64,000 nucleotides of DNA from Bacteroidales bacterium UBA4772 (GCA_002403305.1 DHHM01000011.1:97739-161738); one strand, 5' to 3'; positions 25,506 to 34,714 are shown, counted from the first letter of the stretch. The notes: a model not told the origin generated them from the sequence alone. Made by a program: numbers and translations.

Positions 25506-27608
25506 ATGAGCAGCGATCTCAAACATACCAGAAACATTGGCATTATGGCCCACATCGATGCCGGGAAGACAACTACTTCCGAGCGCATCCTCTATTATAC
25601 GGGTCGTGTACACCGCATCGGCGAAGTTGATGACGGCAATGCCACTATGGACTGGATGGTGCAGGAGCAGGAGCGTGGCATCACCATCACCTCTGCTGCT
25701 ACCACCACCTTCTGGAAATACAGGGATCAGCTCTACAAGATCAATCTCATCGACACGCCCGGGCATGTCGACTTCACCGTGGAGGTGGAGCGGGCCCTCA
25801 GGGTGCTTGACGGGGCTGTGGCGGTCTTCTGCGCCGTGGGAGGCGTGGAACCGCAGTCGGAGACCGTCTGGCGGCAGGCCAACAAATACCATGTGCCGCG
25901 TATAGCCTTCGTCAACAAGATGGACCGCGCCGGTGCCGACTTCCACGGCGTCGTGCAGCAGATGATCGACAAGTTGGGAGCCCATCCGGTGCCCGTGCAG
26001 ATACCCATCGGCTACGGCGAAGGGTTCGTGGGGCTGATCGACCTTATTGAGATGCAGGCCATCATCTATGAGGAGGGTGTCGACCCGCTCACCAACTTCA
26101 CCGTTCAACCCATCCCGGAAGAGATGGCAGAGGAGGCCGAGGAGTGGAGGATGAAGCTCGTTGAGGCATGTGCCGAGATGGACGATTCCATTCTCGAGCG
26201 TTACCTCGAAGATCATGAGAGCATCACCGCCGACGAGCTGATGGCCGTACTGCGCCGTGAGACCGTCGAGGGGGTGATAGTACCCGTATTCTGCGGCGCC
26301 GCCTTCAAGAACAAGGGGGTGCAGCGACTGCTCAACGGGGTGGTGGCATACCTGCCCTCACCCATGGATGTGGGAGCCGTTAAAGGCAAAGACCCGCGCG
26401 ACGACAGGGAGATAATACTGGAACCACGGGCTGACGAGCCCTTCTCGGCTCTCGCCTTCAAGATAGCCACTGACCCGTATGTTGGCCGACTGGTCTTCAT
26501 GAGGGTCTACTCAGGCACCATCAATGCCGGCGATACCGTACTGAATGTACGTACCGGCAAGAGGGAGCGTATCAACCGCCTCTTCCAGATGCATGCAAAC
26601 AAACAGAACCCAGTGCCGTCAGTATCCGCAGGAGACATTTGTGCCGGCGTGGGTTTCAAGGATCTTCAGACAGGCGATACCCTCTGTGCCATTCACAAGC
26701 CTGTGCTGCTTGAGTCAATGGAGTTCCCGGAACCGGTAATATGGATAGCCGTGGAGCCCAAAACACAGGCTGACATGGACAGGCTGGGGCAGGCACTCGG
26801 CAAGCTGGCTGAAGAGGATCCCACGTTCAAGGTTAAAATCGATCCTGACAGCGGACAGACGATCATCAGCGGCATGGGAGAACTTCATCTTGAGATTCTC
26901 ATTGACCGTCTGAGGCGTGAATTCAAGGTTGAATGCAACCAGGGGAGACCGCAGGTTGCATATAAGGAGGCCATCACAACATCATACACCCACAGGGAGC
27001 TGTTCAGGAAACAGACGGGCGGCAGGGGCAAATTTGCGGATATCACCGTGGAGCTAATGCCTGCCGAAGACTCTGTTCCGGGACTCACCTTTGTAAACGA
27101 AATCAGGGGAGGCAATGTGCCGAAGGAATTTATACCCGCAGTAGAAAAGGGTTTTCGCGAAGCGATGCTCAACGGCCCATTGGCCGGCTTCCCTCTCGAC
27201 AGCCTTAAGGTTGTACTCAAGGACGGTTCCTACCATCCTGTCGACTCCGACTCGCTTTCGTTCGAGATAGCAGCCAGGCAGGCATTCCGCCATGCGGCGC
27301 CGAAATGCCACCCGGTACTCCTTGAACCGGTGATGAACGCCGAAGTGGTCACCCCGGAAGAGTTCGTGGGTGACGTCGTAGGCGACTTCAACAAGAGGAG
27401 GAGCAAGGTGGAAGGTATGGAATCGAAAGCAGGCGCAAGGGTAATAAAGGCAAAAGTACCTCTGGCAGAAAACTTCGGATACGTTACAGTACTGCGTACC
27501 CTTACCTCGGGCAGGGCAACATCCACAATGGAGTTCTCCCATTTTGAAGAGGTGCCTGCAGAATTAGCGAAGAAAATTATTGAAGTAACAACAGGAAAAA
27601 GTTTTTAA
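25506..27608 (+). CDS. fusA: Elongation factor G (canonical, GTP-hydrolysing)
   Basis: Translocase and, with RRF, ribosome recycling factor; 700 residues in the cytoplasm. All GTPase motifs are intact: AHIDAGKT (15-22), RGITI (57-61), DTPGHVDF with catalytic His87, and NKMD. Domain IV, with HPVDS at its tip, lacks the insert found in the paralogue on the opposite strand. tuf does not follow it, unlike the enteric str operon; rpsJ begins after 5 bases, fusing str to S10. A large minus-strand frame inside the gene is a codon-bias shadow. Confidence 0.98.
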   Translation: MSSDLKHTRNIGIMAHIDAGKTTTSERILYYTGRVHRIGEVDDGNATMDWMVQEQERGITITSAATTTFWKYRDQLYKINLIDTPGHVDFTVEVERALRVLDGAVAVFCAVGGVEPQSETVWRQANKYHVPRIAFVNKMDRAGADFHGVVQQMIDKLGAHPVPVQIPIGYGEGFVGLIDLIEMQAIIYEEGVDPLTNFTVQPIPEEMAEEAEEWRMKLVEACAEMDDSILERYLEDHESITADELMAVLRRETVEGVIVPVFCGAAFKNKGVQRLLNGVVAYLPSPMDVGAVKGKDPRDDREIILEPRADEPFSALAFKIATDPYVGRLVFMRVYSGTINAGDTVLNVRTGKRERINRLFQMHANKQNPVPSVSAGDICAGVGFKDLQTGDTLCAIHKPVLLESMEFPEPVIWIAVEPKTQADMDRLGQALGKLAEEDPTFKVKIDPDSGQTIISGMGELHLEILIDRLRREFKVECNQGRPQVAYKEAITTSYTHRELFRKQTGGRGKFADITVELMPAEDSVPGLTFVNEIRGGNVPKEFIPAVEKGFREAMLNGPLAGFPLDSLKVVLKDGSYHPVDSDSLSFEIAARQAFRHAAPKCHPVLLEPVMNAEVVTPEEFVGDVVGDFNKRRSKVEGMESKAGARVIKAKVPLAENFGYVTVLRTLTSGRATSTMEFSHFEEVPAELAKKIIEVTTGKSF

Positions 27609-27613
27609 AAAAG

Positions 27614-27919
27614 ATGAGTCAGAAAATTCGCATCAAACTCAAGTCTTACGATCATAACCTGGTCGATAAATCGGCAGAGAAGATCGTTAAGACCGTCAAA
27701 TCCACGGGTGCAGTAGTCAGCGGCCCAATTCCGCTGCCTACCCACAAAAGGATCTATACGGTTCTCCGTTCCCCGTTCGTGAACAAGAAATCAAGAGAGC
27801 AGTTTCAACTGTCATCGTACAAGCGTCTGCTTGACATATACAGCTCCACACCAAAAACCATCGATGCTCTCATGAAGCTTGAACTTCCCAGCGGGGTAGA
27901 GGTGGAAATAAAAGTGTGA
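27614..27919 (+). CDS. rpsJ: 30S ribosomal protein S10
   Basis: Head protein of the 30S subunit, and in enteric bacteria also the antitermination factor NusE. At 101 residues it is standard, with SGPIPLPTHKRIYTVLRSP in the middle. It lies 5 bases after fusA, so it shares the str transcript unless an internal promoter exists; none is evident. Confidence 0.98.
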   Translation: MSQKIRIKLKSYDHNLVDKSAEKIVKTVKSTGAVVSGPIPLPTHKRIYTVLRSPFVNKKSREQFQLSSYKRLLDIYSSTPKTIDALMKLELPSGVEVEIKV

Positions 27920-27942
27920 TAACCGGAAAAATACAGTGAATT

Positions 27943-28560
27943 ATGCAGGGATTAATAGGAAAAAAGGTTGGGATGACCTCCGTCTTCGATGATAACGGAA
28001 AGAACATTCCATGCACAGTACTGGAGGTAGGCCCGTGTGTGGTCTCCCAGGTGAAGACTGTGAAGAACGACGGTTATGCGGCATTGCAGCTCAGTTTTGA
28101 CGACAAGAGGGAGAAGTCGAGCAACAAGGCTGAGATAGGTCATTTCAAGAAGGCCGGTACCGGTCCCAAGAGAAAGATGGCCGAGTTCGTCGGGTTCGAA
28201 GAGGACAAATACAAGATAGGTGATGTCATCACCGTGGATCTGTTCGATGACGATATATATCTCGATGTCAGAGGATGGACCAAGGGCAAGGGCTTCCAGG
28301 GTGTCGTCAAGCGTCACGGCTTCGGCGGCGTGGGAGGCACAACCCACGGTCAGCACAACAGGCTCAGGGCTCCCGGCTCCATCGGCGCCTCATCATGGCC
28401 CTCGAGGGTCATGAAGGGCATGCGCATGGCCGGCCGCACCGGAGGCAAACAGCAGGAGACAGAACTGCGGAAGATAAAGATCATCCCCGAATCAAACCTT
28501 CTCCTTGTCAAAGGAGCCGTATCGGGCCCCAAGGGTGGTTACGTAATAATAACAAAGTAA
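27943..28560 (+). CDS. rplC: 50S ribosomal protein L3
   Basis: One of the first proteins to bind 23S rRNA, reaching the peptidyl-transferase centre with its central extension. The 205 residues include the conserved KGKGFQGVVKRHGF and the GSIGASSWPSRV loop, whose Gln/Trp region approaches the catalytic centre. Its TAA stop overlaps the ATG of rplD by one base (TAATG), so translation is coupled. Confidence 0.98.
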   Translation: MQGLIGKKVGMTSVFDDNGKNIPCTVLEVGPCVVSQVKTVKNDGYAALQLSFDDKREKSSNKAEIGHFKKAGTGPKRKMAEFVGFEEDKYKIGDVITVDLFDDDIYLDVRGWTKGKGFQGVVKRHGFGGVGGTTHGQHNRLRAPGSIGASSWPSRVMKGMRMAGRTGGKQQETELRKIKIIPESNLLLVKGAVSGPKGGYVIITK

Positions 28561-29183
28561 TGGAAGTAGCAGTATTTAACATAGACGGAAAAGAGACCGG
28601 ACGAAAGGTCACTCTCAACGAGACCATCTTCGGCATTGAACCCAATGACCATGCTATCTACCTCGATACGAAACAGTATCAGGCAGGTCAGAGACAGGGT
28701 ACGCACAAGGCCAGGGAACGCAGCGAGGTCACGGGCAGCACACGCAAGCTCAAGAGGCAGAAGGGCACCGGAACAGCACGCTTCGGCAGTATCAAAAACC
28801 CGGAGTTTCGCGGCGGTGGCCGTATCTTCGGCCCCAGACCCAGATTCTACGGCTTCAAGCTCAATAAAAAGGTGAAACAGCTGGCCAGAAAATCAGCCCT
28901 CTCATATAAGGCAAAAGAGAACAGGATAATCATTCTTGAGGACTTCGCGCTGGAGACCCCGAAGACCGCAAAAATGGCCGGAGTGAGCGCAAACCTCAAT
29001 ATAATGAATAAAAAATCACTCTTTGTTTTACCGGAACAAAATAAAAACATATATTTGTCATCTCGAAATTTGCAGGGAGTTGAAGTTGTAACTATCAGTG
29101 ATTTAAATACTTACAGTATAATGAAAGCTTCAACTCTGGTGCTTACGGAGAGCGCAGTTGATGTTTTGCATTCAACATTATAA
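28560..29183 (+). CDS. rplD: 50S ribosomal protein L4
   Basis: Lines the nascent-peptide tunnel; in E. coli it also represses the S10 operon. The protein has 207 residues, with the tunnel loop around GTGTARFGSIKNPEFRGGG. A longer frame extends upstream into rplC but the family N-terminus (MEVAVFNIDG) fits the ATG overlapping the rplC stop. The last third of the gene is clearly more AT-rich than its surroundings and holds a promoter-like TATATTTG at 29050-29057. Confidence 0.97.
   Translation: MEVAVFNIDGKETGRKVTLNETIFGIEPNDHAIYLDTKQYQAGQRQGTHKARERSEVTGSTRKLKRQKGTGTARFGSIKNPEFRGGGRIFGPRPRFYGFKLNKKVKQLARKSALSYKAKENRIIILEDFALETPKTAKMAGVSANLNIMNKKSLFVLPEQNKNIYLSSRNLQGVEVVTISDLNTYSIMKASTLVLTESAVDVLHSTL
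29050..29057 (+). promoter_or_regulatory. Possible internal promoter inside rplD
   Basis: TATATTTG matches the -7 consensus and sits in an AT-rich patch 141 bases before rplW. A TTTG lies 24 bases upstream, wider than usual. It could add transcription of rplW and the genes after it. Confidence 0.35.
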
Positions 29184-29197
29184 ACCGGGAGATTGAT

Positions 29198-29488
29198 ATG
29201 GAAATTTTAATTAAACCCATAGTGACTGAAAAGATGACCAGCCAGGGCGAGAAGTTCAACAGGTATGGTTTTCTGGTTGCACGCAAGGCCAACAAGCTCG
29301 AGATAAAGAGGGCGGTTGAGGATCTTTACGGCGTCAATGTTGAATCGGTGAACACCATCAATATTGCCGGCAAGAACAAAACCCGCTATACCAAGTCGGG
29401 CATTATGAAGGGACGCACAGCAGCAGCGAAAAAGGCTGTTGTCACTCTCGCCAAAGGAGAGACGATAGATTTTTACAGCAACATTTAA
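29198..29488 (+). CDS. rplW: 50S ribosomal protein L23
   Basis: Sits at the tunnel exit and docks trigger factor and the signal recognition particle. The 96 residues begin MEILIKPIVTEKM, the usual start. It lies 14 bases after rplD and 6 before rplB. Confidence 0.98.
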   Translation: MEILIKPIVTEKMTSQGEKFNRYGFLVARKANKLEIKRAVEDLYGVNVESVNTINIAGKNKTRYTKSGIMKGRTAAAKKAVVTLAKGETIDFYSNI

Positions 29489-29494
29489 CACTAT

Positions 29495-30319
29495 ATGGCA
29501 GTCAGAAAGATTAAGCCTGTAACACCAGGCCAGAGACATAAGATCGCGAGTACCTTTGCCGAGGTCACCCGCGACACGCCGGAGAAATCCTTGCTCGCGC
29601 CGCTGAAGAAGTCAGGGGGAAGGAATGTTAACGGCAGGCGCACCATGAGGTATATGGGTGGCGGTCACAAGAGGATGTACCGTGTGATCGACTTCCGCAG
29701 GGACAAGGATGGCATTGCCGCCAGGGTCACCTCCGTGGAATATGACCCGAACCGTTCGGCCCGTATAGCCCTCCTTACCTATGCTGACGGTGAGAAGAGA
29801 TATATCATTGCTCCCAACGGACTTAAGGTGGGGCAGGAGGTGATGTCGGGCAAGACCGCCTCTCCTGATCCGGGCAACACTCTCTTCCTTGAGGACATAC
29901 CTCTGGGAACGATCGTTCACAACATAGAGCTCAAGCCCGGCAAGGGAGCAGCTATGGCCCGCAGTGCCGGAACCTTTGCCCAGCTGGCTGCCCGTGAGGG
30001 CAAGTATGCCACCATCAAGCTCCCCTCTGGTGAGACCAGGATGGTGCTCACAGTGTGCCGCGCCACAATAGGAACAGTATCCAACAGTGATCACAACCAG
30101 GAGAGATCGGGCAAGGCAGGACGCAGTCGCTGGCTGGGCCGCAGGCCGAGGACCAGGGGTGTCGCCATGAACCCCGTTGATCACCCCATGGGCGGCGGTG
30201 AAGGAAGAGCCTCGGGAGGCCATCCGCGTTCACGCAACGGTATGCCCGCAAAAGGCTTTAAGACCAGGAGCCGTACCAAGTATTCGAACAGGCATATTAT
30301 TGAAAGAAGGAAAAAATAG
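29495..30319 (+). CDS. rplB: 50S ribosomal protein L2
   Basis: Needed for subunit joining and near the peptidyl-transferase centre. The 274 residues include the conserved VDHPMGGGEGR loop with the functionally important His. The N-terminus MAVRKIKPVTPGQRH is family-typical. It is 8 bases from rpsS. Confidence 0.98.
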   Translation: MAVRKIKPVTPGQRHKIASTFAEVTRDTPEKSLLAPLKKSGGRNVNGRRTMRYMGGGHKRMYRVIDFRRDKDGIAARVTSVEYDPNRSARIALLTYADGEKRYIIAPNGLKVGQEVMSGKTASPDPGNTLFLEDIPLGTIVHNIELKPGKGAAMARSAGTFAQLAAREGKYATIKLPSGETRMVLTVCRATIGTVSNSDHNQERSGKAGRSRWLGRRPRTRGVAMNPVDHPMGGGEGRASGGHPRSRNGMPAKGFKTRSRTKYSNRHIIERRKK

Positions 30320-30327
30320 TTGATACG

Positions 30328-30594
30328 ATGAGCAGATCCATTAAAAAAGGCCCCTTCATTGACCTTCACCTTGGCAAAAAGGTTGACGTAATGAATGACG
30401 GCGGAAAGAAGACCGTGATCAAGACCTGGTCAAGAAGATCGGTTATCTCCCCTGACTTTGTGGGACACACGCTGGCAGTGCACAACGGAAACAAATTCAT
30501 ACCTGTATACATTACCGAAAACATGGTTGGTCATAAGCTGGGAGAGTTTGCCCCTACCCGTACCTTCCGCGGTCATGGCGGGAAACAGAAATAG
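30328..30594 (+). CDS. rpsS: 30S ribosomal protein S19
   Basis: Head protein contacting tRNA and the subunit bridge, with S13. The 88 residues start MSRSIKKGPFID and contain GHKLGEFAPTRTF, as usual. A 34-base gap precedes rplV. Confidence 0.98.
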   Translation: MSRSIKKGPFIDLHLGKKVDVMNDGGKKTVIKTWSRRSVISPDFVGHTLAVHNGNKFIPVYITENMVGHKLGEFAPTRTFRGHGGKQK

Positions 30595-30628
30595 GTGATG
30601 TATCTAAACAACTGAAAAATAATCAGAT

Positions 30629-31048
30629 ATGGGTGCAAGAAAAAGAATAAGCGCAGAAAAGAGGAAGGAAGCCGTAAAAGAGAGGACCAGGGCCGTACTG
30701 AAAAACGTCCCCACCTCACCGCGCAAGATGAGACTGGTAACTGATCTTATCAGGGGTCAGGAGGTCAACAGGGCTCTTGACATACTGAAGTTCAGCAAGC
30801 AGGAGGCCTCGCGCAGGGTTGAAAAACTCCTTCTCTCGGCCATTGCCAACTGGCAGGCCAAAAACGAAGGGGTGCGCCTTGAGGAGAGCGACCTCTACGT
30901 CAAGGAGGTGCAGGTCGACGGCGGCCGCATACTGCGCAGGATCCGTCCCGCCCCCCAGGGAAGGGCTTACCGCATACGCAAGAGATCAAACCATGTAACC
31001 CTTGTGCTGGGTAGCAGGAAACAGGAAACAGCAAATATTTCAGAGTAA
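30629..31048 (+). CDS. rplV: 50S ribosomal protein L22
   Basis: Its beta-hairpin forms part of the tunnel constriction with L4. The 139 residues are somewhat longer than the enteric 110, mainly at both ends (N-terminal MGARKRISAEKRKEAVKERT). The conserved core TSPRKMRLVTDLIRG is clear. rpsC starts 3 bases later. Confidence 0.98.
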   Translation: MGARKRISAEKRKEAVKERTRAVLKNVPTSPRKMRLVTDLIRGQEVNRALDILKFSKQEASRRVEKLLLSAIANWQAKNEGVRLEESDLYVKEVQVDGGRILRRIRPAPQGRAYRIRKRSNHVTLVLGSRKQETANISE

Positions 31049-31051
31049 AAG

Positions 31052-31786
31052 ATGGGACAAAAAGTAAATCCGATAGGCAACAGAGTAGGAATCATCAAAG
31101 GATGGGACTCTAACTGGTACGGTGGCAGCGACTTCTCAAGCAAGCTTATTGAGGACACCAGGATCAGGGAATACCTGAATGCCAGGCTTGCAAAGGCCAG
31201 TATCTCCAAGATCATCATTGAACGTACCCTCAAGCTCATCACCGTCACCGTCAACACGGCACGCCCGGGCATCATCATTGGCAAGGGAGGCCAGGAGGTT
31301 GACAAGCTGAAGGAGGAGCTCAAAAAGATCACCAGTAAGGAGGTTCAGATAAACATCTTCGAGGTGAAGCGCCCTGAGCTTGATGCTGCAATAGTTGCCG
31401 GTAACATAGCCCGCCAGGTGGAAGGCAAGATCTCCTACCGCCGTGCCATCAAGATGGCCGTCGCCTCTTCGATGCGCATGGGCGCCGAAGGTATCAAGGT
31501 GGTGATCTCCGGCAGGCTCGGCGGCGCCGAGATGGCACGTAACGAGACCTACAAGGACGGCAGGATTCCGCTGCACACCTTCCGCGCTGACATCGATTAC
31601 GCTCTCGCTGAGGCCCTTACCAAGGTAGGCCTGGTAGGGATCAAGGTATGGATATGCAACGGCGAGGTATACGGCAAGCGTGATCTCAGTCCCAATATCG
31701 GAGCAAAGAACCTCAAGGGAGCAAAGGGTGGACCCCCGTCAGGAGGCTACAGGAAAAGAGGCGGCAACAAAAAGGATTCCAGGTAA
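31052..31786 (+). CDS. rpsC: 30S ribosomal protein S3
   Basis: Part of the mRNA entry site. The 244 residues include the KH domain signature GIIIGKGGQEVDKL near residue 70 and the C-terminal S3 domain, ending in a basic Gly-rich tail. A 34-base gap separates it from rplP. Confidence 0.98.
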   Translation: MGQKVNPIGNRVGIIKGWDSNWYGGSDFSSKLIEDTRIREYLNARLAKASISKIIIERTLKLITVTVNTARPGIIIGKGGQEVDKLKEELKKITSKEVQINIFEVKRPELDAAIVAGNIARQVEGKISYRRAIKMAVASSMRMGAEGIKVVISGRLGGAEMARNETYKDGRIPLHTFRADIDYALAEALTKVGLVGIKVWICNGEVYGKRDLSPNIGAKNLKGAKGGPPSGGYRKRGGNKKDSR

Positions 31787-31820
31787 CTGAATAATACAAT
31801 ATATTAATAACAACTGAGCG

Positions 31821-32243
31821 ATGTTACAACCGAAGAAGACCAAATACAGGAGGAGCCAGAAGGGCATGATGAAAGGCAATGCCCAGAGAGGCAATCAGCT
31901 GGCATTCGGGTCATTTGGCATCAAAACCCTTGAGGAGGCATGGATCACCGGCCGTCAGCTTGAAGCTGCCCGCCAGGCTGTCACCCGTCATATGAAACGT
32001 GAAGGACAGATATGGATCCGCGTTTTTCCCGACAAACCCATAACCAAGAAACCTGCAGAGGTGCGAATGGGTAAGGGAAAAGGTGCTCCTGAAGGCTTTG
32101 TCGTTCCGGTAACTCCGGGACGTATAATCATCGAAGCCGAGGGCGTTCCCTTTGATGTGGCCAGGGAGGCACTCCGCCTTGCAGCGCAGAAACTGCCTGT
32201 TGCAACAAAATTCGTGGTACGCCGTGATTATGCCGAGGAATAA
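31821..32243 (+). CDS. rplP: 50S ribosomal protein L16
   Basis: Helps position A-site tRNA on the 50S. The 140 residues have the standard start MLQPKKTKYRRSQKG and the loop RMGKGKGAPEGFV that holds the hydroxylatable Arg in other bacteria. Confidence 0.98.
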   Translation: MLQPKKTKYRRSQKGMMKGNAQRGNQLAFGSFGIKTLEEAWITGRQLEAARQAVTRHMKREGQIWIRVFPDKPITKKPAEVRMGKGKGAPEGFVVPVTPGRIIIEAEGVPFDVAREALRLAAQKLPVATKFVVRRDYAEE

Positions 32244-32255
32244 AAAATAAGAGCA

Positions 32256-32459
32256 ATGAAGAGTTCAGAGATAAGAGAATTAAGCAACCAGGAGCTTCTC
32301 GAACGTATTGACAACGAGAAGACCGCACTCGTGCGCATGAAGCTGAACCACGCCATCTCCCCGCTGGATAACCCCCAGAAAATCAAGGAGAGCAGGAAGT
32401 CGATCGCCCGGCTTATGACCGAGAAGCGCAAGAGAGAGATCAATGCAAAAACAAAATAG
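32256..32459 (+). CDS. rpmC: 50S ribosomal protein L29
   Basis: Small helical-hairpin protein at the tunnel exit, next to L23. The 67 residues contain the family core KSIARLMTEKRKRE. It lies between rplP and rpsQ with gaps of 12 and 11 bases. Confidence 0.97.
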   Translation: MKSSEIRELSNQELLERIDNEKTALVRMKLNHAISPLDNPQKIKESRKSIARLMTEKRKREINAKTK

Positions 32460-32470
32460 CCGCTATCACA

Positions 32471-32728
32471 ATGGAAGAAAGGAAACTTAGAAAAGAGCGT
32501 ACGGGTGTTGTCGTCAGCAACAAGATGGACAAATCCATCGTCGTTGCCATCCGCAGAAAGGTCAAGCACCCCATCTACGGCAAGTTCGTCAACCGCACGA
32601 AGAAGCTGATGGCTCATGATGAGGAGAACACCTGCAATATTGGTGATACGGTACGCATAATGGAGACCAGGCCTCTCAGCAAGAACAAAGCCTGGAGATT
32701 GGTTGAAATAATTGAAAGAGCTAAGTAA
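32471..32728 (+). CDS. rpsQ: 30S ribosomal protein S17
   Basis: OB-fold primary rRNA-binding protein of the 30S body. The 85 residues include GVVVSNKMDKSIVVAI and HDEENTCNIGDTVRI. rplN starts 2 bases after its stop, suggesting coupling. Confidence 0.98.
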   Translation: MEERKLRKERTGVVVSNKMDKSIVVAIRRKVKHPIYGKFVNRTKKLMAHDEENTCNIGDTVRIMETRPLSKNKAWRLVEIIERAK

Positions 32729-32730
32729 TT

Positions 32731-33096
32731 ATGATACAACAGGAAAGCAGGTTGACTGTTGCCGATAACACGGGTGCCAAGGAGGTTCTTTGCATCAGGG
32801 TGCTCGGCGGAAGCAAGAAGAGGTATGCAAGCGTTGGCGACAAGATCGTTGTCTCGGTAAAGAGCGCCATGCCCTCAGGTGAAGCAAAGAAGGGATCGGT
32901 AAGCAAGGCTGTGGTGGTGAGAACGAAGAAGGAGATACGACGCGCTGACGGATCATATATCCGCTTTGACGATAACGCCGTGGTTTTGCTGACCAACACA
33001 GATGAGGTCCGTGGCACGCGTATCTTCGGCCCTGTTGCCAGGGAACTGCGCGACAAGTACATGAAGATAGTCTCACTTGCACCTGAAGTGTTATAA
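32731..33096 (+). CDS. rplN: 50S ribosomal protein L14
   Basis: Intersubunit-face protein where the silencing factor RsfS binds in other bacteria. The 121 residues begin MIQQESRLTVADNTGAKEV, close to invariant in bacteria, and end SLAPEVL. Confidence 0.98.
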   Translation: MIQQESRLTVADNTGAKEVLCIRVLGGSKKRYASVGDKIVVSVKSAMPSGEAKKGSVSKAVVVRTKKEIRRADGSYIRFDDNAVVLLTNTDEVRGTRIFGPVARELRDKYMKIVSLAPEVL

Positions 33097-33113
33097 TTTT
33101 AAACGGACACCCG

Positions 33114-33437
33114 ATGCAGAAGAAATTACACATCAAGAAAGGAGACACCGTGGCTGTCATTGCCGGTGAATCAAAAGGCCGGAAGGGACGAGTCCTTGAG
33201 GTTAACAGGGATAAAAGCAAAGCCCTGGTCGAAGGAGTGAACATGGTATCAAAACATACCAAGCCCAACGCCAAGGCACCCCAGGGAGGCATCATCAAGA
33301 AGGAGGCCCCCGTACACATTTCCAACCTCATGGTCATTGACCCGGCGAGCGGCAAGCCCACACGTGTAGGCCGCAGACTTAACGATAAGAACAAACTGGT
33401 GCGCTTTGCCAAAAAATCAGGAGAGGAGATCAAGTAA
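33114..33437 (+). CDS. rplX: 50S ribosomal protein L24
   Basis: Assembly initiator of the 50S. The 107 residues carry the KOW motif KKGDTVAVIAGESKGRKG at the N-terminus. Its last base overlaps the first base of rplE (TAATG), a coupled pair. Confidence 0.98.
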   Translation: MQKKLHIKKGDTVAVIAGESKGRKGRVLEVNRDKSKALVEGVNMVSKHTKPNAKAPQGGIIKKEAPVHISNLMVIDPASGKPTRVGRRLNDKNKLVRFAKKSGEEIK

Positions 33438-33982
33438 TGTATACGCCCGCACTAAAGACAAAATACAGGAGTGAGATCACACCTGAACTGATGAAACAGT
33501 TCAACTACAAGAGTGTGATGCAGGTACCGCGTCTCGAAAAGATAGTCATCAACCAGGGACTCGGTCAGGCTATTGCCGACAAAAAGCTGTTGGAGATGGG
33601 AGTGAAGGAGGTAAGTGACATCGCCGGACAGAAGGCCGTGCAGACAGTCTCAAAGAAGGACATATCCAACTTCAAGCTCCGCAAGGCTATGCCCATCGGC
33701 GTGATGGTCACGCTTCGTAAAGACCGCATGTACGAATTCCTCGAGAGACTCATAGCCGTTGCCCTGCCGCGCATACGCGACTTCAAGGGTGTAGGTGCCA
33801 AACTCGACGGACGCGGTAATTATACACTCGGGATCACGGAACAGATTATCTTCCCGGAGATCGATATAGATAAGATTGCCAAGATCATGGGACTGCAGAT
33901 AACGTTTGTCACCACTGCCGGGAGCGATGAAGAGGCCTATGCCCTGCTCAAACAATTCGGAATACCCTTTAAAAATAAGTAA
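33437..33982 (+). CDS. rplE: 50S ribosomal protein L5
   Basis: Binds 5S rRNA and contacts P-site tRNA and S13. The 181 residues show the usual RLEKIVINQGLG near residue 32 and GIPFKNK at the end. Confidence 0.98.
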   Translation: MYTPALKTKYRSEITPELMKQFNYKSVMQVPRLEKIVINQGLGQAIADKKLLEMGVKEVSDIAGQKAVQTVSKKDISNFKLRKAMPIGVMVTLRKDRMYEFLERLIAVALPRIRDFKGVGAKLDGRGNYTLGITEQIIFPEIDIDKIAKIMGLQITFVTTAGSDEEAYALLKQFGIPFKNK

Positions 33983-33994
33983 ACAGATCGGAAT

Positions 33995-34264
33995 ATGGCT
34001 AAAGAATCAATGAAAGCCCGCGAGGTCAAACGCGCCAGACTTGCAAAAAGATACGCCGCCAAAAGGGCAGCTCTCAAAGCAGAAGGAGACTACATCGCAA
34101 TGAGTGCCCTGCCGCGCAACTCAAATCCCATCAGGCAGCGCAACAGGTGCAAGATCACCGGTAGACCGAGAGGCTACATGAGACAGTTTGGCATCAGCAG
34201 GATCACATTCAGGGAGATGGCCTCCAAAGGACTCATCCCGGGCGTAAGAAAGGCTAGCTGGTAA
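33995..34264 (+). CDS. rpsN: 30S ribosomal protein S14 (zinc-free type)
   Basis: Head protein of the 30S. The 89-residue long form has a single Cys (NRCKITGRPRGY) and so lacks the CxxC zinc ribbon of the short form. A 37-base gap precedes rpsH. Confidence 0.98.
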   Translation: MAKESMKAREVKRARLAKRYAAKRAALKAEGDYIAMSALPRNSNPIRQRNRCKITGRPRGYMRQFGISRITFREMASKGLIPGVRKASW

Positions 34265-34301
34265 CAACCCGACAGAGATATAAACTATTAACAACAATAA
34301 G

Positions 34302-34697
34302 ATGACAGATCCAATAGCAGATTTTCTTACCAGAGTGAGAAATGCCGTAAAAGCCGGACACAAAGTTGTTGAGACCCCGGCTTCCGGTCTGACGAAGGAT
34401 ATCACCAGGATACTCTACGATAAAGGATACATCCTCAGCTATAAGTTCATTGATGATAACCTGCAGGGCAAGATCAAGATCGCCCTCAAGTATCATCCCA
34501 AGAGCAAGCTGCCTGCTATGAAGTCGATACGCAGGGTGAGCCGTCCCGGCCTCAGGAAATACGTAGGCGTCGATAAACTCCCGCGTGTCCTCAACGGACT
34601 GGGAATAGCCATTCTCTCCACCTCCGTCGGTGTCATGACCGAAAAGGAGGCCAAAAAAGAGAATGTCGGAGGTGAAGTAATTTGTTATGTTTATTAA
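34302..34697 (+). CDS. rpsH: 30S ribosomal protein S8
   Basis: Binds the central domain of 16S rRNA and, in E. coli, represses the spc operon. The 131 residues run from MTDPIADFLTRVRNA to the conserved end VGGEVICYVY. Confidence 0.98.
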   Translation: MTDPIADFLTRVRNAVKAGHKVVETPASGLTKDITRILYDKGYILSYKFIDDNLQGKIKIALKYHPKSKLPAMKSIRRVSRPGLRKYVGVDKLPRVLNGLGIAILSTSVGVMTEKEAKKENVGGEVICYVY

Positions 34698-34714
34698 AGA
34701 GGAGGAGGATTCAA

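Noticed and set aside
25407..26216. 269-residue open frame on the minus strand inside fusA
   Set aside because: It lies fully opposite a canonical EF-G gene with intact motifs, has no recognisable domain and no promoter; high-GC third positions of fusA keep the opposite frame open.
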